Part shown: one piece after another, positions 26,281-34,544 of the stretch
How the letters are laid out: each line of letters starts with the position of its first letter
How positions within the stretch are numbered: the first letter of the stretch is position 1
Assembly (NCBI GenBank): GCA_002305165.1
Contig: DBQI01000023.1
Location: 62,001 to 126,000, forward strand
Reading direction: 5' to 3'
Source of the DNA: Armatimonadetes bacterium UBA1398
GTDB lineage: Bacteria; Armatimonadota; Zipacnadia; UBA1398
DNA: 64,000 bases
Notes under the pieces: model-generated
Told to the model about the DNA's origin: nothing
The model's input: only the letters and a program-made list of their open reading frames with translations
The model's database searches: none
Translations under genes and position numbers: made by a program

Positions 26281-27219
26281 ATGCCTCGCGCACTCGTGAC
26301 GGGTGGAGCCGGTTTCATCGGTTCGCACCTCGTCGATGCCCTCGTGCAACGCGGCGATGCCGTACTGATAGTGGACAACCTTATCACCGGAAAACGGGAG
26401 AACGTCAACCCGGCGGCGGAGTTCGCGGAGATGGACATCCGCGACCCGGCTCTGACGGACCTTGTTGCTCGCTTCCGGCCCGAGGTGGTGTTCCACTATG
26501 CGGCCCAGATGGATGTCCGAAAGTCCGTCGCGGACCCCCTCTACGATGCGGACGTCAACATACGCGGGCTCATCAACCTGCTTGAGGCTGCCTCTCAGGC
26601 GGGCACCGAGCAGGTGGTCTTCGCCAGCTCCGGCGGCACCGTGTACGGTGAGGCGGATGTCCTGCCCACTGACGAGTCGGCGCCCCTCAAGCCAGAGAGC
26701 CCCTACGGGGTCAGCAAACTCTCGTCGGAGTTCTACCTGGGCTACTACGCCAAGGCCAAAGGCCTGAGCTGTGTCTGCCTCCGTTACGGCAACGTCTACG
26801 GCCCGAGGCAGGACCCGCACGGTGAAGCCGGCGTTGTGGCGATCTTCACCACGCGGCTTCTCGATGGCGAGCGTTGCCGGATCTTCGGGGACGGTGAGCA
26901 GACGCGCGACTATGTGAATGTAGCCGACGTAGCCGCGGCGAACATGGCCGCGTTGGAGCGGCGACCCGATGGGATTACCCAGATCAACATCGGGACCTCT
27001 GTGGCAACCTCTGTGAACGCCCTTCACGCCCACTTGGCGGAGTTCACGGGGGGGGATCCCGAGGTCATCCGTGAGCCAGCACGAGAGGGTGAATTGCAGC
27101 ACTCGGCCCTAGCGGCAGGGCGCGCGCTAGCCATGCTGGGCTGGCGCCCCGAGATTGACCTGCGCGAAGGCCTGCGGCGGTACGTCGCGTACGTCAGGGA
27201 GCGACGAGCCGCGCGGTAG
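26281..27219 (+). CDS. NAD-dependent sugar nucleotide epimerase/dehydratase (GalE-like)
   Basis: A 312-residue extended short-chain dehydrogenase. The NAD motif is TGGAGFIGSH at the N-terminus, the acidic residue ending strand 2 is in VDNLITGKREN, and the catalytic Ser and Tyr-x3-Lys are in ASSGGTVYGE and SPYGVSKLSSE. The substrate-binding part has RYGNVYGPRQDP and RDYVNVADVA. This matches UDP-glucose/UDP-N-acetylglucosamine 4-epimerases and close relatives; the exact sugar cannot be read. RBS TAGGAG is about eight bases before the ATG. Only about 30 bases separate it from the phosphofructokinase gene. Confidence 0.92.
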   Translation: MPRALVTGGAGFIGSHLVDALVQRGDAVLIVDNLITGKRENVNPAAEFAEMDIRDPALTDLVARFRPEVVFHYAAQMDVRKSVADPLYDADVNIRGLINLLEAASQAGTEQVVFASSGGTVYGEADVLPTDESAPLKPESPYGVSKLSSEFYLGYYAKAKGLSCVCLRYGNVYGPRQDPHGEAGVVAIFTTRLLDGERCRIFGDGEQTRDYVNVADVAAANMAALERRPDGITQINIGTSVATSVNALHAHLAEFTGGDPEVIREPAREGELQHSALAAGRALAMLGWRPEIDLREGLRRYVAYVRERRAAR

Positions 27220-27251
27220 CCCGGATCGGCGTCAGTGATGGAGGGGTAGTC

Positions 27252-28229
27252 ATGCGCATCGGGATCATGACAAGCGGCGGCGATGCGCCGGGTATGAACG
27301 CGGCAGTGCGCGCGGTCGTGAGAACCGCTCTGCACAACGGCATCGAGCCCGTGGGCATCATGAGAGGGTTCCTCGGCATCGCCGGCGCGGCGCCCGACAT
27401 GCGGGTCCTCGACACCTCTTCCGTCTCCAACATCCTGCAACTCGGGGGCACGATCCTGAAGAGCGGGCGGTGTGCGGAGACGCACACCCCCGAGGGGCGC
27501 GATCGAGCGGCCGGGCATCTCCGGGAGGCCGGGATCAGCGTTCTCCTCGCCATCGGCGGCAACGGCACCATGATGGGTCTCGTCGATATGCTCGACCACT
27601 GGGATGGAGGCCTAATACTCCTGCCCGGCACGATCGACAACGACTGCGGCGGGACCGACTACACGATCGGCTATGACACCGCGCTGAACACGGCGCTCGA
27701 CTCCATTGACCGCATCCGTGACACGGCCGAGGCCTTCGACCGCGTGTTCCTGGTTGAGGTCATGGGCCGGCACTGCGGGGCTCTCGCCGTTGGCGCCGCT
27801 ATCGCCGGGGGCGCCGAAGAGGTGATCGTTCCAGAGACGGCGACGGATCTGGAGGCCCTGGCCGACCGGCTCATCCAAGGTCAGCGTGCCGGCCGCGGCA
27901 CCAGCATCGTTGTTGTGTCCGAGAACGATGAGGCGGGGTCGGCCACGGAGATCGCGGCATGGCTCAGTGAGCGGCACTCCATCGAGACGCGCGTCTGCGT
28001 GCTGGGCCACACCCAGCGCGGCGGCAGGCCAACAGCCAACGACCGCATCCTGGCCAGCCGCCTGGGCGTTTATGCTGTTCGCTTGGCCAAGGAGACCCAG
28101 GGCCGGGTCGCTGCCGTAGTCGGTATCCGCAACGACCGGGTCGGAACCACTCCGCTAGCTGAGGCGGCCAAGGAGGGAGGACGGGTCGACCCCTCCCTTG
28201 CCGAACTCGTGAACGAACTCGCCCGGTAA
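27252..28229 (+). CDS. pfkA: 6-phosphofructokinase
   Basis: A 325-residue PfkA-type enzyme, fructose 6-phosphate to fructose 1,6-bisphosphate. N-terminal GIMTSGGDAPGMNAAVRAVV binds nucleotide. LPGTIDNDCGGTDYTIGYDT carries the catalytic Asp; MGRHCG and GHTQRGG bind substrate. The metal/phosphate loop, normally GGDGS in ATP enzymes or GGDD/GGED in pyrophosphate enzymes, reads GGNGTM: the Mg-binding Asp is Asn. The Gly after it points to ATP rather than pyrophosphate, but donor choice should be treated as open. Length is normal (about 320). Ends two bases from the convergent creatininase-family gene. Confidence 0.92.
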   Translation: MRIGIMTSGGDAPGMNAAVRAVVRTALHNGIEPVGIMRGFLGIAGAAPDMRVLDTSSVSNILQLGGTILKSGRCAETHTPEGRDRAAGHLREAGISVLLAIGGNGTMMGLVDMLDHWDGGLILLPGTIDNDCGGTDYTIGYDTALNTALDSIDRIRDTAEAFDRVFLVEVMGRHCGALAVGAAIAGGAEEVIVPETATDLEALADRLIQGQRAGRGTSIVVVSENDEAGSATEIAAWLSERHSIETRVCVLGHTQRGGRPTANDRILASRLGVYAVRLAKETQGRVAAVVGIRNDRVGTTPLAEAAKEGGRVDPSLAELVNELAR

Positions 28230-28231
28230 CA

Positions 28232-29008
28232 TCAGTGCAAATGGTGGCTCCAGAGTCGCCTCAGCCTCTCGCAGAAGTCGCCGATCGCTCCCTGCCAGAT
28301 GCGTTCGCCCAACTCCGGGTCCGCGAGCGTGGGGTCGCCGATGGTGCCGTTGTCGGTGAGTTCGTGGGTCAGCCACTCCCAGTCGGGCTCTGAGTCGACC
28401 TTCAACCGAGGACGACCTATCCGCTCACGGCGAACCTTGGCCGGTCGATCGGCAAGGGCGAGGGACGTCTCGATGAGGTCGGCGTGTCCGCGGACGCCTC
28501 CCTCGTCTGGCAGCGCGCTGATGATCTCCTCGAACCAGGGCGGGACCTCGGACATGCGGTCGAGGCTGACGCGAACCGGGAGGCGTCTATGTTCGTCCGC
28601 GACCATCCGGCAGGCCACACTGAGGGCGGGGACATTGCCGCCGTGCCCACTGATCACCGCGATCTTCCTGAAGCCGTGCAGGATCACGCTGTTGAGGATC
28701 TGGCACACGAGACTGATGTAGGTCTGGGGATCGAGGGTGACCGTGCCTGCATAGTCCGTGTGATGCGCCGATACCCCGTAGTGCACGGTTGGCAGCACGA
28801 GGGAGCGCACACCATGCTGGTGCCAGACTCGCTCGGCCGCCGCCCAGGCGATCTTCTCAGCGATCCGGCTGTCCATGTCGAGGGTGATAGCGGGCCCGTG
28901 CTGCTCTGTGGCGCCACAGGGCAGGACCACGAGGGTACCGGCCTCCGCGAGTTGCGCGATCTCCTCCCAGGTGTGGTCGGCCCAGAGCATACTCACCGCA
29001 TCCGACAT
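28232..29008 (-). CDS. Creatininase-family amidohydrolase
   Basis: A 258-residue enzyme of the creatininase/MftE family. Metal ligands are seen in PCGATEQHGPAITLDMD (Glu and His of EQHG, then Asp-x-Asp), in VHYGVSAHHTDYAGT, and in ISGHGGN; GHADLIETS is the usual GHAGexETS motif. Family members open cyclic amides (creatinine) or act in flavin and mycofactocin metabolism; the substrate here is unknown. The usual GSTEQHGP is slightly changed. RBS AGGAGG lies about eight bases before the ATG. No creatine or mycofactocin genes are nearby. Confidence 0.9.
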   Translation of the reverse strand: MSDAVSMLWADHTWEEIAQLAEAGTLVVLPCGATEQHGPAITLDMDSRIAEKIAWAAAERVWHQHGVRSLVLPTVHYGVSAHHTDYAGTVTLDPQTYISLVCQILNSVILHGFRKIAVISGHGGNVPALSVACRMVADEHRRLPVRVSLDRMSEVPPWFEEIISALPDEGGVRGHADLIETSLALADRPAKVRRERIGRPRLKVDSEPDWEWLTHELTDNGTIGDPTLADPELGERIWQGAIGDFCERLRRLWSHHLH

Positions 29009-29098
29009 TGTGAGTTCCTCCTGAGTCTCCGCCGCCCCGCACTCATGCGGCGCGCCATGCAGTCAGGCCACTTTGGCGATCCAACGGAGGCCTGGCGC

Positions 29099-29932
29099 CT
29101 ACGGCGTAAGTGGTTCCAACACGGCAACGACGGCCGTAACGTTATCAGGGCCTCCCATCTCGAGGGCGGCAAGGATCAGCTGATTGGCGATCTCCCAAGC
29201 GGAGCCCTCACCGTCGAGTGACTCCGCGACCCGCGCATCGGAGACCGGGCCGGTGAGCCCATCGCTGGCGAGTAGGATCACGTCACCGGGTTCCAGCCCT
29301 ACCTCGAACAGATCCGGAGGCTCCTCATCGGCGCTCACGCCAATGCAGCGGGTCAGCTGGTGCCCGAAGGGAGACGCCTCGAGTGCTACCGGATCAAGCC
29401 CCTCATCGCCGCTGGCCTGTTGCTGCTCGATCATCCTGCGTGCCACCGTGTGATCCTCGGTGATCCGGCGGAGTTGGCCACGGCGAAGCAGATAGCATCG
29501 ACTATCGCCCACATTAGCGACGATCATCCGCGGCCCCAGGATGGCGGCGGCCACCAATGTCGTACCCATCCCGTGGGCCGCCGGCTGCTCGTCGGCGCAG
29601 GCGAGCACCGCTTGGTTGGCGGCTGCAAAGGCGTTCACGAGCACACGATCGGGCGGCTCATCGGGCGGGGCGGACGCGACGGCCTGCAGGAGTTCATGGG
29701 TGGCGATGTGGCTTGCCCGGGCGCCTGCGGCATGACCGCCCATGCCATCGGCGACTGCTAGCAGGAACCCTCTCGACCCCAGCGGTCGTGATTCACGGGG
29801 CGCCCAGATGATGAAATGATCCTCGTTCTCCGCTCGAGCCAGACCCAGGTGCGTACTGACTCCGACGTCGCAGCGCCAAGGGGCCCTCGAACCATCGCTC
29901 CGATGCCGCGCGGTCAAGCGCACGCCTCCCAT
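29099..29932 (-). CDS. PP2C-family Ser/Thr protein phosphatase (Stp-like)
   Basis: A 277-residue cytosolic phosphatase of the PPM/PP2C type, removing phosphate from Ser/Thr with two metal ions. Motifs in order: RAENEDHF (metal Asp/Glu), AVADGMGGHAAG, NVGDSRCYLLR, ILLASDGLTGPVSD and the final GGPDNVTAVVAVL. Such enzymes usually oppose Hanks-type kinases, but no kinase gene is nearby. The ATG at 29932 has no RBS; a TTG at 29917 has GGGAGG six bases before it and is a good alternative start. Confidence 0.94.
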   Translation of the reverse strand: MGGVRLTARHRSDGSRAPWRCDVGVSTHLGLARAENEDHFIIWAPRESRPLGSRGFLLAVADGMGGHAAGARASHIATHELLQAVASAPPDEPPDRVLVNAFAAANQAVLACADEQPAAHGMGTTLVAAAILGPRMIVANVGDSRCYLLRRGQLRRITEDHTVARRMIEQQQASGDEGLDPVALEASPFGHQLTRCIGVSADEEPPDLFEVGLEPGDVILLASDGLTGPVSDARVAESLDGEGSAWEIANQLILAALEMGGPDNVTAVVAVLEPLTP

Positions 29933-30062
29933 CCGGTGCGGTACTCACGTGAAGACACGAAACCATGCCTCATCGGCACTCGTCAGTCTAGTAGGTAAAC
30001 GCCTTGCATCCCTGGCCTTCGACGAACAGCGCCGCATAGGCGCTCCATGGGGAGGGATCGAC

Positions 30063-30587
30063 ATGACGAGACCCGCATTGCTGCTCTCCTTCACGATGGT
30101 TGTCTCGGCTCTAGTGCTCCTCGGCGCCGCCGGAGAGGCCCGTGGCGACTGGTACGATGTCAGCTTCCGCATTGGTGGGAGTGGGCCGGACCACCGCTAC
30201 TCGGTTAGCCTGAACGCGGGCTCCGAGGGGCTCGGTTCCAGGGGCCGGTACTCTCTGAGCATCAACCTGGGATCCGATGACCGATACCGTCGTGACTACC
30301 GGCCGTCGACTCCATGGGGTCTCGCGCCCCCTGCGGGGTATGTCCCCTATGCCCCCAACGTCTACGTGCCGGTGGGTTTCGCCTACCGCCCGTACGCTCC
30401 CCGGACCGTCATCGTTGCCCCCCGTGGGCGCGCCTATGGCCCTCCCTACGGCATGGGAGCCTACATGAGGCATGAAGCGCGCCATCGAGGCCCTGGCTCC
30501 GGGTTTGTCGAGATGCGTGACGGCCGCGACAACCGTGGGAGGGAAGCGGACAGCTGGCGTCCGTACGATCTGCCCGGCAGGAGATAG
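30063..30587 (+). CDS. Small exported protein, Tyr/Gly/Pro/Arg-rich, unknown
   Basis: A 174-residue protein with a clear signal peptide (RPALLLSFTMVVSALVLLGAAGEARG). The mature part begins WYDVSFRIGG and contains two related short strands, HRYSVSLNAGSEG and GRYSLSINLGSDD, probably a small repeat. A Tyr/Pro-rich middle (YVPYAPNVYVPVGFAYRPYAP) and a basic Gly/Arg-rich tail follow. No enzyme motif. ATG at 30063 was chosen because GGGAGGG precedes it by about six bases and the signal peptide then starts correctly; the frame itself is open from 29949. First of four consecutive small exported proteins. Confidence 0.72.
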   Translation: MTRPALLLSFTMVVSALVLLGAAGEARGDWYDVSFRIGGSGPDHRYSVSLNAGSEGLGSRGRYSLSINLGSDDRYRRDYRPSTPWGLAPPAGYVPYAPNVYVPVGFAYRPYAPRTVIVAPRGRAYGPPYGMGAYMRHEARHRGPGSGFVEMRDGRDNRGREADSWRPYDLPGRR

Positions 30588-30666
30588 ACCGTGGGCGTGT
30601 CGAACCCCCGGGTACTGGCCGGGCGTTCGACCCCTGAGAACCGGGGCGGAGCGAGAGGTGTAAGCA

Positions 30667-31176
30667 ATGCAGATTCGCATCCCGTTGTTCGTGCTCAGCG
30701 CTGCCATGGCGGCGCTGCTCTGCCACACGGGGTCAGCACAGGACAGTCTGGAGGACTACGGTGGCGGGTACGAGGGGGATGGCACGAATCTGCCGCTGAT
30801 TGAGGACTCTAGCCCCTCGCAGTACTCCTACTCCTCGTCCTCTCGGGCGACCGCTCGCGGTGCGGGCTGGGGCGCAGTCGCGTCGCGGCTCGAGCACTCT
30901 CGCCTCGGTTCGGCGCCTAGTTGGCTAGCCGACCGGGCGAGGAACAACCGCGATCGTGACGATGACGTCATCGTGATCTATGAGCCTCGGTACTGCTACT
31001 ACGACCCGGCCCCGCGCGTGCGCTACTCACCCCTCTGGGCCCCGCCGCATCGGTATTGCTCGGGCCCAGGGCTGCATTTCAGCGTCGGATGGGGTCGGCA
31101 CGGAGGCCCCTCGTGGCGACTCAGTCTCGGCGGCCACTCCGGACCATGGCCGATGTTCCGCCATTGGTGTTGGTAG
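30667..31176 (+). CDS. Small exported protein, Ser/Tyr/Trp-rich, unknown
   Basis: A 169-residue protein with signal peptide MQIRIPLFVLSAAMAALLCHTGSA. The mature chain is low in complexity at first (DSSPSQYSYSSSSRATARGAG), then has DDDVIVIYEPRYCYYDP and ends rich in Trp, His and Gly. The ending LHFSVGWGRHGG, WRLSLGGHSG recalls the sensor-like strands of the previous gene product (YSVSLN, YSLSIN), so the two may be distant relatives. Three Cys in the mature part could form a disulfide. RBS GAGAGG. Function unknown. Confidence 0.68.
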   Translation: MQIRIPLFVLSAAMAALLCHTGSAQDSLEDYGGGYEGDGTNLPLIEDSSPSQYSYSSSSRATARGAGWGAVASRLEHSRLGSAPSWLADRARNNRDRDDDVIVIYEPRYCYYDPAPRVRYSPLWAPPHRYCSGPGLHFSVGWGRHGGPSWRLSLGGHSGPWPMFRHWCW

Positions 31177-31204
31177 AGGGTAGCCGACGACGAAGGGACG
31201 ATGC

Positions 31205-31453
31205 ATGACCATGAAGCCCGATCTGATGATGAAGCTCCTACTCGCTGCGGTCGGCCTGCTACTCGGTCTGAACCTAGTGGCGTCAACCGCTGGACCGGCT
31301 CTGGCGGCGCGCGACGAGGGTCCTGTCGGGACCTACCAGATCAGCAGCTACGTGGTTCCTCCCACGGACACTCGCCCCAACTACATACGCGGCTACTTTA
31401 TCGTGGACACCCGCACGGGTGAGGTGGACTACGAGGAGAAGACGGTATGGTGA
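31205..31453 (+). CDS. Short exported or membrane-tethered protein, unknown
   Basis: An 82-residue product. A long N-terminal hydrophobic segment (LMMKLLLAAVGLLLGLNLVASTAGPALAA) ends in a likely AxA cleavage site. The 45-residue mature part holds GTYQISSYVVPP, GYFIVDTRTGEVDYEE, a strand-turn pattern like bacterial signal-processed small subunits. The stop overlaps the start of the next gene by seven bases. Unknown function; its gene neighbours make it part of a four-gene exported set. Confidence 0.65.
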   Translation: MTMKPDLMMKLLLAAVGLLLGLNLVASTAGPALAARDEGPVGTYQISSYVVPPTDTRPNYIRGYFIVDTRTGEVDYEEKTVW

Positions 31454-31938
31454 GCCGCGCGGCGGCTGTCCTGGCCTTGCTCGGCGTGGGGGCCGTCGTT
31501 GCGGCAAGCGGCTGTGTCTCACACGGCCCATATGCCCTCACGGTCGTCGCGCCTGGCAAGGTCACGGTCGTGTCCGGCCCTGGGGGGACGCTCGTGTTCG
31601 GTCCGCAGTCTGTGGACCGGAGTGTTCATGTCACCATGCTCCCCGTCGATCCTGCCGGAATCTCCCTGGGAGACGGTTGCGGACTGGGGAACCCGGTCAT
31701 CCGAGGCGCGCTGCGGTTTGAGGTGGTGGAGCATGTCGCCGTGCGCGAGGTCCAGGCCCGTGCGGATGTGGCTGGCGGTTCGCCCGGTGACCTGCTCTAC
31801 GTCTACTATGAGCCGCCGCAGGGCGGAGGGTATGTCAACGCGGGCAGCTACGCCGTCGTATCCGCCGATGGCCGAGCCGCCGAGTTCAGTGAGGTAGACG
31901 CCGAGGGGACATGGCTGTTCGTTCAGCCAGGCGGTTGA
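31447..31938 (+). CDS. Predicted lipoprotein, unknown
   Basis: A 163-residue protein with a lipoprotein signal: hydrophobic stretch then VAASGC, Cys at about residue 23. The mature part is strand-rich: LTVVAPGKVTVVSGPGGTLVFGPQ, then a jelly-roll-like segment (RFEVVEHVAVREVQARADV, LLYVYYEPPQGGGYVN) and ends with TWLFVQPGG. Fold unknown. GAGGAG lies about eight bases before the ATG. Followed by a GC-rich hairpin (31952-31969) that may end the unit. Confidence 0.68.
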   Translation: MVSRAAAVLALLGVGAVVAASGCVSHGPYALTVVAPGKVTVVSGPGGTLVFGPQSVDRSVHVTMLPVDPAGISLGDGCGLGNPVIRGALRFEVVEHVAVREVQARADVAGGSPGDLLYVYYEPPQGGGYVNAGSYAVVSADGRAAEFSEVDAEGTWLFVQPGG

Positions 31939-31951
31939 GGGTAGGGAGTCC

Positions 31952-31969
31952 GCGCGCCGGTCGGCGCGC
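31952..31969 (+). terminator. GC-rich hairpin after the exported-protein cluster
   Basis: GCGCGCC (31952-31958) pairs with GGCGCGC (31963-31969) around a GGTC loop, 14 bases after the stop at 31938. There is no T-tract, so a Rho-independent function is uncertain. The remaining bases to 32184 hold no gene; an extended -10-like TGGTATTCT sits at 32039-32047 and might drive the next operon. Confidence 0.4.
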
Positions 31970-32184
31970 CCGCGTCCTCCGCCCCGGGTCATCCTCGCCC
32001 GCGGCAATCCCGACAGAGTGAGATTCCCCACTCGATTATGGTATTCTGCGGGCGTTCCAGCCTGCCGCGCCGCCCACGGAGGTTCGCTAGGGCCGATACG
32101 CCCAGGGCCCCCAGAGGGACTCCATCTCGTGGTTGCTTGGGACCGCAGATTGCCATGATGTACGATTCTGAAGGAGGAGCTCTC

Positions 32185-33291
32185 TTGTACCGTGTTATCG
32201 CGCGCGTCGCGGGTGTATGTGTCATCTCCGCACTACTGGTAGCGGGGTTGTGGGTGTCGGGGTGCTCTGGGTGCGCCGGGAAGAGCAAGGGCGGGCCGCT
32301 ATTCGAGGTTGCGGGACAGCAGGTGACGGCGGAGGATGTACTGGAGTCCATGCCGGCAAGCCAGCAGATCCAGCTGTACAACCAGCTGCTGGGACGAGTG
32401 CTCATCGAGGCTGAGGCCAAGAAGCAGAACATCACCGTGGACGAGACTATCGTCGATCTGATGGTCGCCCAGATGGAGAACGTGAGTGGCGGGGCGGAAG
32501 CGCTGGACAAGCAGCTCTCCGTGCAGGGGCTGACGCGCGAGGCTCTGCGTGAGGATGCGCGGCGCCAGGTGCTCACCTACACCCTCGCTACGCAGAGAGT
32601 GGAGATCACGGACGAGGAAGTCCGTGAGTTCTTCGACCAGAACTCTGAGGCATTCGGCACCCCCGCATCCTACAAGTTCGAGGTGTTTCAGGACACCAGC
32701 AAGGACAAGATCGAGGAGCTTGTGCGGCGCGTCAATGGAGGAGAGAGCTTCCTGTCAGTCGCCGACGCATTGGTGCCCGGCACGACGCGCGCGTCGGAGG
32801 CCGAGATCCAGTTCATGTCGGCTCCGGAGGTCGCCCAGGTCGATCCCATGGGGCTCTCAGTCGTGCAGGGCCTCCAGCCCGGCCAGATGAGCGAGGTCCA
32901 GGAGATGCCCTTCTCCACGGGCGAGACCATGTATCGCGTCTACATGCTGTTCGACCGGACCGAGGCCGACGTTCCCCCCTTCGAGCAGGTGGAGCCCCTG
33001 GCCCGGCTGCTCGCGAAGATGAGCGCCCCGAACGCCTTGGACCCCAACCAGCTCGTGTCCACCTACCTGCTGGATGCGCAGGTAGACGTGCTGCGCGACG
33101 ACCTCGCCCTTCCCCTGTTCGAGACGCAGCTCACCGAGTACAAGAGCCGCCAGACCACACCCAACGAGGGCGAGATCCCGCTACCTCCTGAGGCCGCCGG
33201 CGCCGAGATACCAGTGCCTCCAGCAGGAGAGCCCTCCGAAGCCGCGGCCGAGGATGCGCCGGCGAGCGAGGACGGCGGCGCCGGCCAGTGA
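32185..33291 (+). CDS. PrsA/SurA-like peptidylprolyl isomerase lipoprotein
   Basis: A 368-residue extracytoplasmic folding factor. The frame is open from 32038, but the TTG at 32185 has a perfect AAGGAGG seven bases upstream, and starting there gives a proper lipoprotein signal (YRVIARVAGVCVISALLVAG, then WVSGC). The chaperone part has SurA N-terminal features (FEVAGQQVTAEDVLESMPAS). Residues about 165-275 are a parvulin-like region (FEVFQDTSKDKIEELVRRVNGGESFLSVA and LQPGQMSEVQEMPF), somewhat degenerate, so isomerase activity is not certain. The C-terminal 60 residues are Pro/Glu/Ala-rich. TGATG links it to mazG; the same order (PPIase, mazG, rqcP) occurs in Firmicutes. Confidence 0.82.
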   Translation: MYRVIARVAGVCVISALLVAGLWVSGCSGCAGKSKGGPLFEVAGQQVTAEDVLESMPASQQIQLYNQLLGRVLIEAEAKKQNITVDETIVDLMVAQMENVSGGAEALDKQLSVQGLTREALREDARRQVLTYTLATQRVEITDEEVREFFDQNSEAFGTPASYKFEVFQDTSKDKIEELVRRVNGGESFLSVADALVPGTTRASEAEIQFMSAPEVAQVDPMGLSVVQGLQPGQMSEVQEMPFSTGETMYRVYMLFDRTEADVPPFEQVEPLARLLAKMSAPNALDPNQLVSTYLLDAQVDVLRDDLALPLFETQLTEYKSRQTTPNEGEIPLPPEAAGAEIPVPPAGEPSEAAAEDAPASEDGGAGQ

Positions 33292-34109
33292 TGGACGAGG
33301 CGCGCGAGCAGTTCGCGCGGCTGATTGGGATCATGGAGCGGCTGCGTGCGCCCGACGGCTGCCCATGGGACCGTGAGCAGACGCCGTCTTCCATCCGGCG
33401 ACAACTGGTGGAGGAGACCTTCGAGGTAGTCGAAGCCATCGATGAAGAGGATCCCGAGCTCCTGTGTGAGGAGCTCGGGGACCTGCTTCTCCATATCGTC
33501 TTCCAGGCCCAGATGGCGGCTGAAGCGGGACAGTTCACCATTGCTGATGTCGTGCGCGCTATCAACGAGAAGCTCATCCGGCGCCACCCCCACGTGTTCT
33601 CTGAGGCGCGGGTGGATGATGCGACTGGCGTGATCGAGCAATGGGACGCCATCAAGGCGGCCGAGAAGGCGGGGTCGGGCAGGGAACGCCAGAGCGCCCT
33701 CGACGGTATACCTGGCGACCTGCCCGCCCTAGCCCTCAGTGAGAGCCTCCAGCGCAGGGCCGCCAAGGTTGGCTTCGACTGGCCCGACGTTCGGGGCCCG
33801 CTCGAGAAGATCCGCGAGGAGGCCGCCGAGTTCGCGCGGGAGGCCGAGTCCGGTGGAGCGACGGAAGAGGAGCTGGGAGACCTGATCTTCTCCATAGTGA
33901 ACGCTTCACGCTTCCTGGGTGTGTCGCCGGAGCTCGCCGTGAGGGCCTCGGCGCGCAAGTTCGACAGACGTTTCCGTAAGGTGGAGCGGCTGGCCAGGGA
34001 GCGTGGCAGGGAGCCGGGGGAGATGACGCTCGAGGAGCTGGACGCGCTGTGGGAGCGGGTGAAGGAACTAGAAGCGGAGGGCGCTAGATGCGGCTCGACA
34101 AGTTCCTGA
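33291..34109 (+). CDS. mazG: Nucleoside triphosphate pyrophosphohydrolase MazG
   Basis: A 272-residue two-domain MazG that hydrolyses (d)NTPs to NMP and pyrophosphate, cleaning the nucleotide pool. Domain 1 has CPWDREQTPSSIRRQLVEE, ELCEELGDLLLHIVFQAQ (the EExxE-12-ExxD metal site as LVEETFEVVEA and EELGD). Domain 2 has IREEAAEFAREAES and EELGDLIFSIVN. The ATG at 33291 overlaps the previous stop by one base (TGATG); an in-frame GTG three bases earlier is also possible. It overlaps rqcP by 22 bases. Confidence 0.95.
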   Translation: MDEAREQFARLIGIMERLRAPDGCPWDREQTPSSIRRQLVEETFEVVEAIDEEDPELLCEELGDLLLHIVFQAQMAAEAGQFTIADVVRAINEKLIRRHPHVFSEARVDDATGVIEQWDAIKAAEKAGSGRERQSALDGIPGDLPALALSESLQRRAAKVGFDWPDVRGPLEKIREEAAEFAREAESGGATEEELGDLIFSIVNASRFLGVSPELAVRASARKFDRRFRKVERLARERGREPGEMTLEELDALWERVKELEAEGARCGSTSS

Positions 34110-34354
34110 AGGACACGGGACTCGTGCGGCGCCGCACTGTTGCGAAGGACCTGTCCGATGCGGGGCGCATCCAGGTCGATGGTCGCGTCGCGAGGGCATC
34201 GGCGACTGTCCGGCAGGGACAGATCATTACTCTGGACCTCGGTCGCAAGGTTGCCAGGTACGAGGTGATCACCGTGCCGGAGCGTACTCCCCGCAAGGAG
34301 GAGATGGACAGGTTTGTGCGCCTGCTGGATGAACAAATCAGAGAAGACTGGTAG
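34088..34354 (+). CDS. rqcP: S4-domain RNA-binding protein RqcP (YabO/HslR-like)
   Basis: An 88-residue S4 protein: MRLDKFLKDTGLVRRRTVAK, GRIQVDGRVARASATVRQGQ, then ITLDLGRK. Length and order after mazG match Bacillus yabO. RqcP binds 23S rRNA and helps RqcH add alanine tails to stalled chains on free 50S subunits; that role is transferred by family. RBS GGAGGG is six bases before the ATG, inside mazG. No rqcH is in the window. Confidence 0.9.
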   Translation: MRLDKFLKDTGLVRRRTVAKDLSDAGRIQVDGRVARASATVRQGQIITLDLGRKVARYEVITVPERTPRKEEMDRFVRLLDEQIREDW

Positions 34355-34456
34355 AATATAGGCTGTCTGAGTCGTGGCACCGTTGCCCTGCGGCGCGTGT
34401 TGCGGCCTATTGTTGTGTGTCGCAGTCCCACCAACGTTCGACTTTGCGGCGAATCT

Positions 34457-34496
34457 TCCCACTCCCGGCCGGCGGCCGGGGTGCGACCGAGTGGGA
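34457..34496 (+). promoter_or_regulatory. Structured leader of ppdK
   Basis: In the 190-base gap before ppdK, TCCCACTC (34457-34464) can pair with GAGTGGGA (34489-34496). Within it CCGGCC and GGCCGG form an inner stem with a three-base loop. No T-tract follows, and it lies about 50 bases before the start codon. It may be a regulatory leader or mRNA-stabilising structure; it does not match a riboswitch I know. Nothing else is evident in the gap. Confidence 0.35.
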
Positions 34497-34544
34497 TGAG
34501 CATCATAAGCCCGGGATGCACGGGCGGAGAGATGAAGGGGAGCT

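Noticed and set aside
32038..32184. N-terminal extension of the PrsA/SurA-like protein from ATG 32038
   Set aside because: Arg/Pro-rich, and would put the lipoprotein signal in the middle; TTG 32185 has a perfect RBS.
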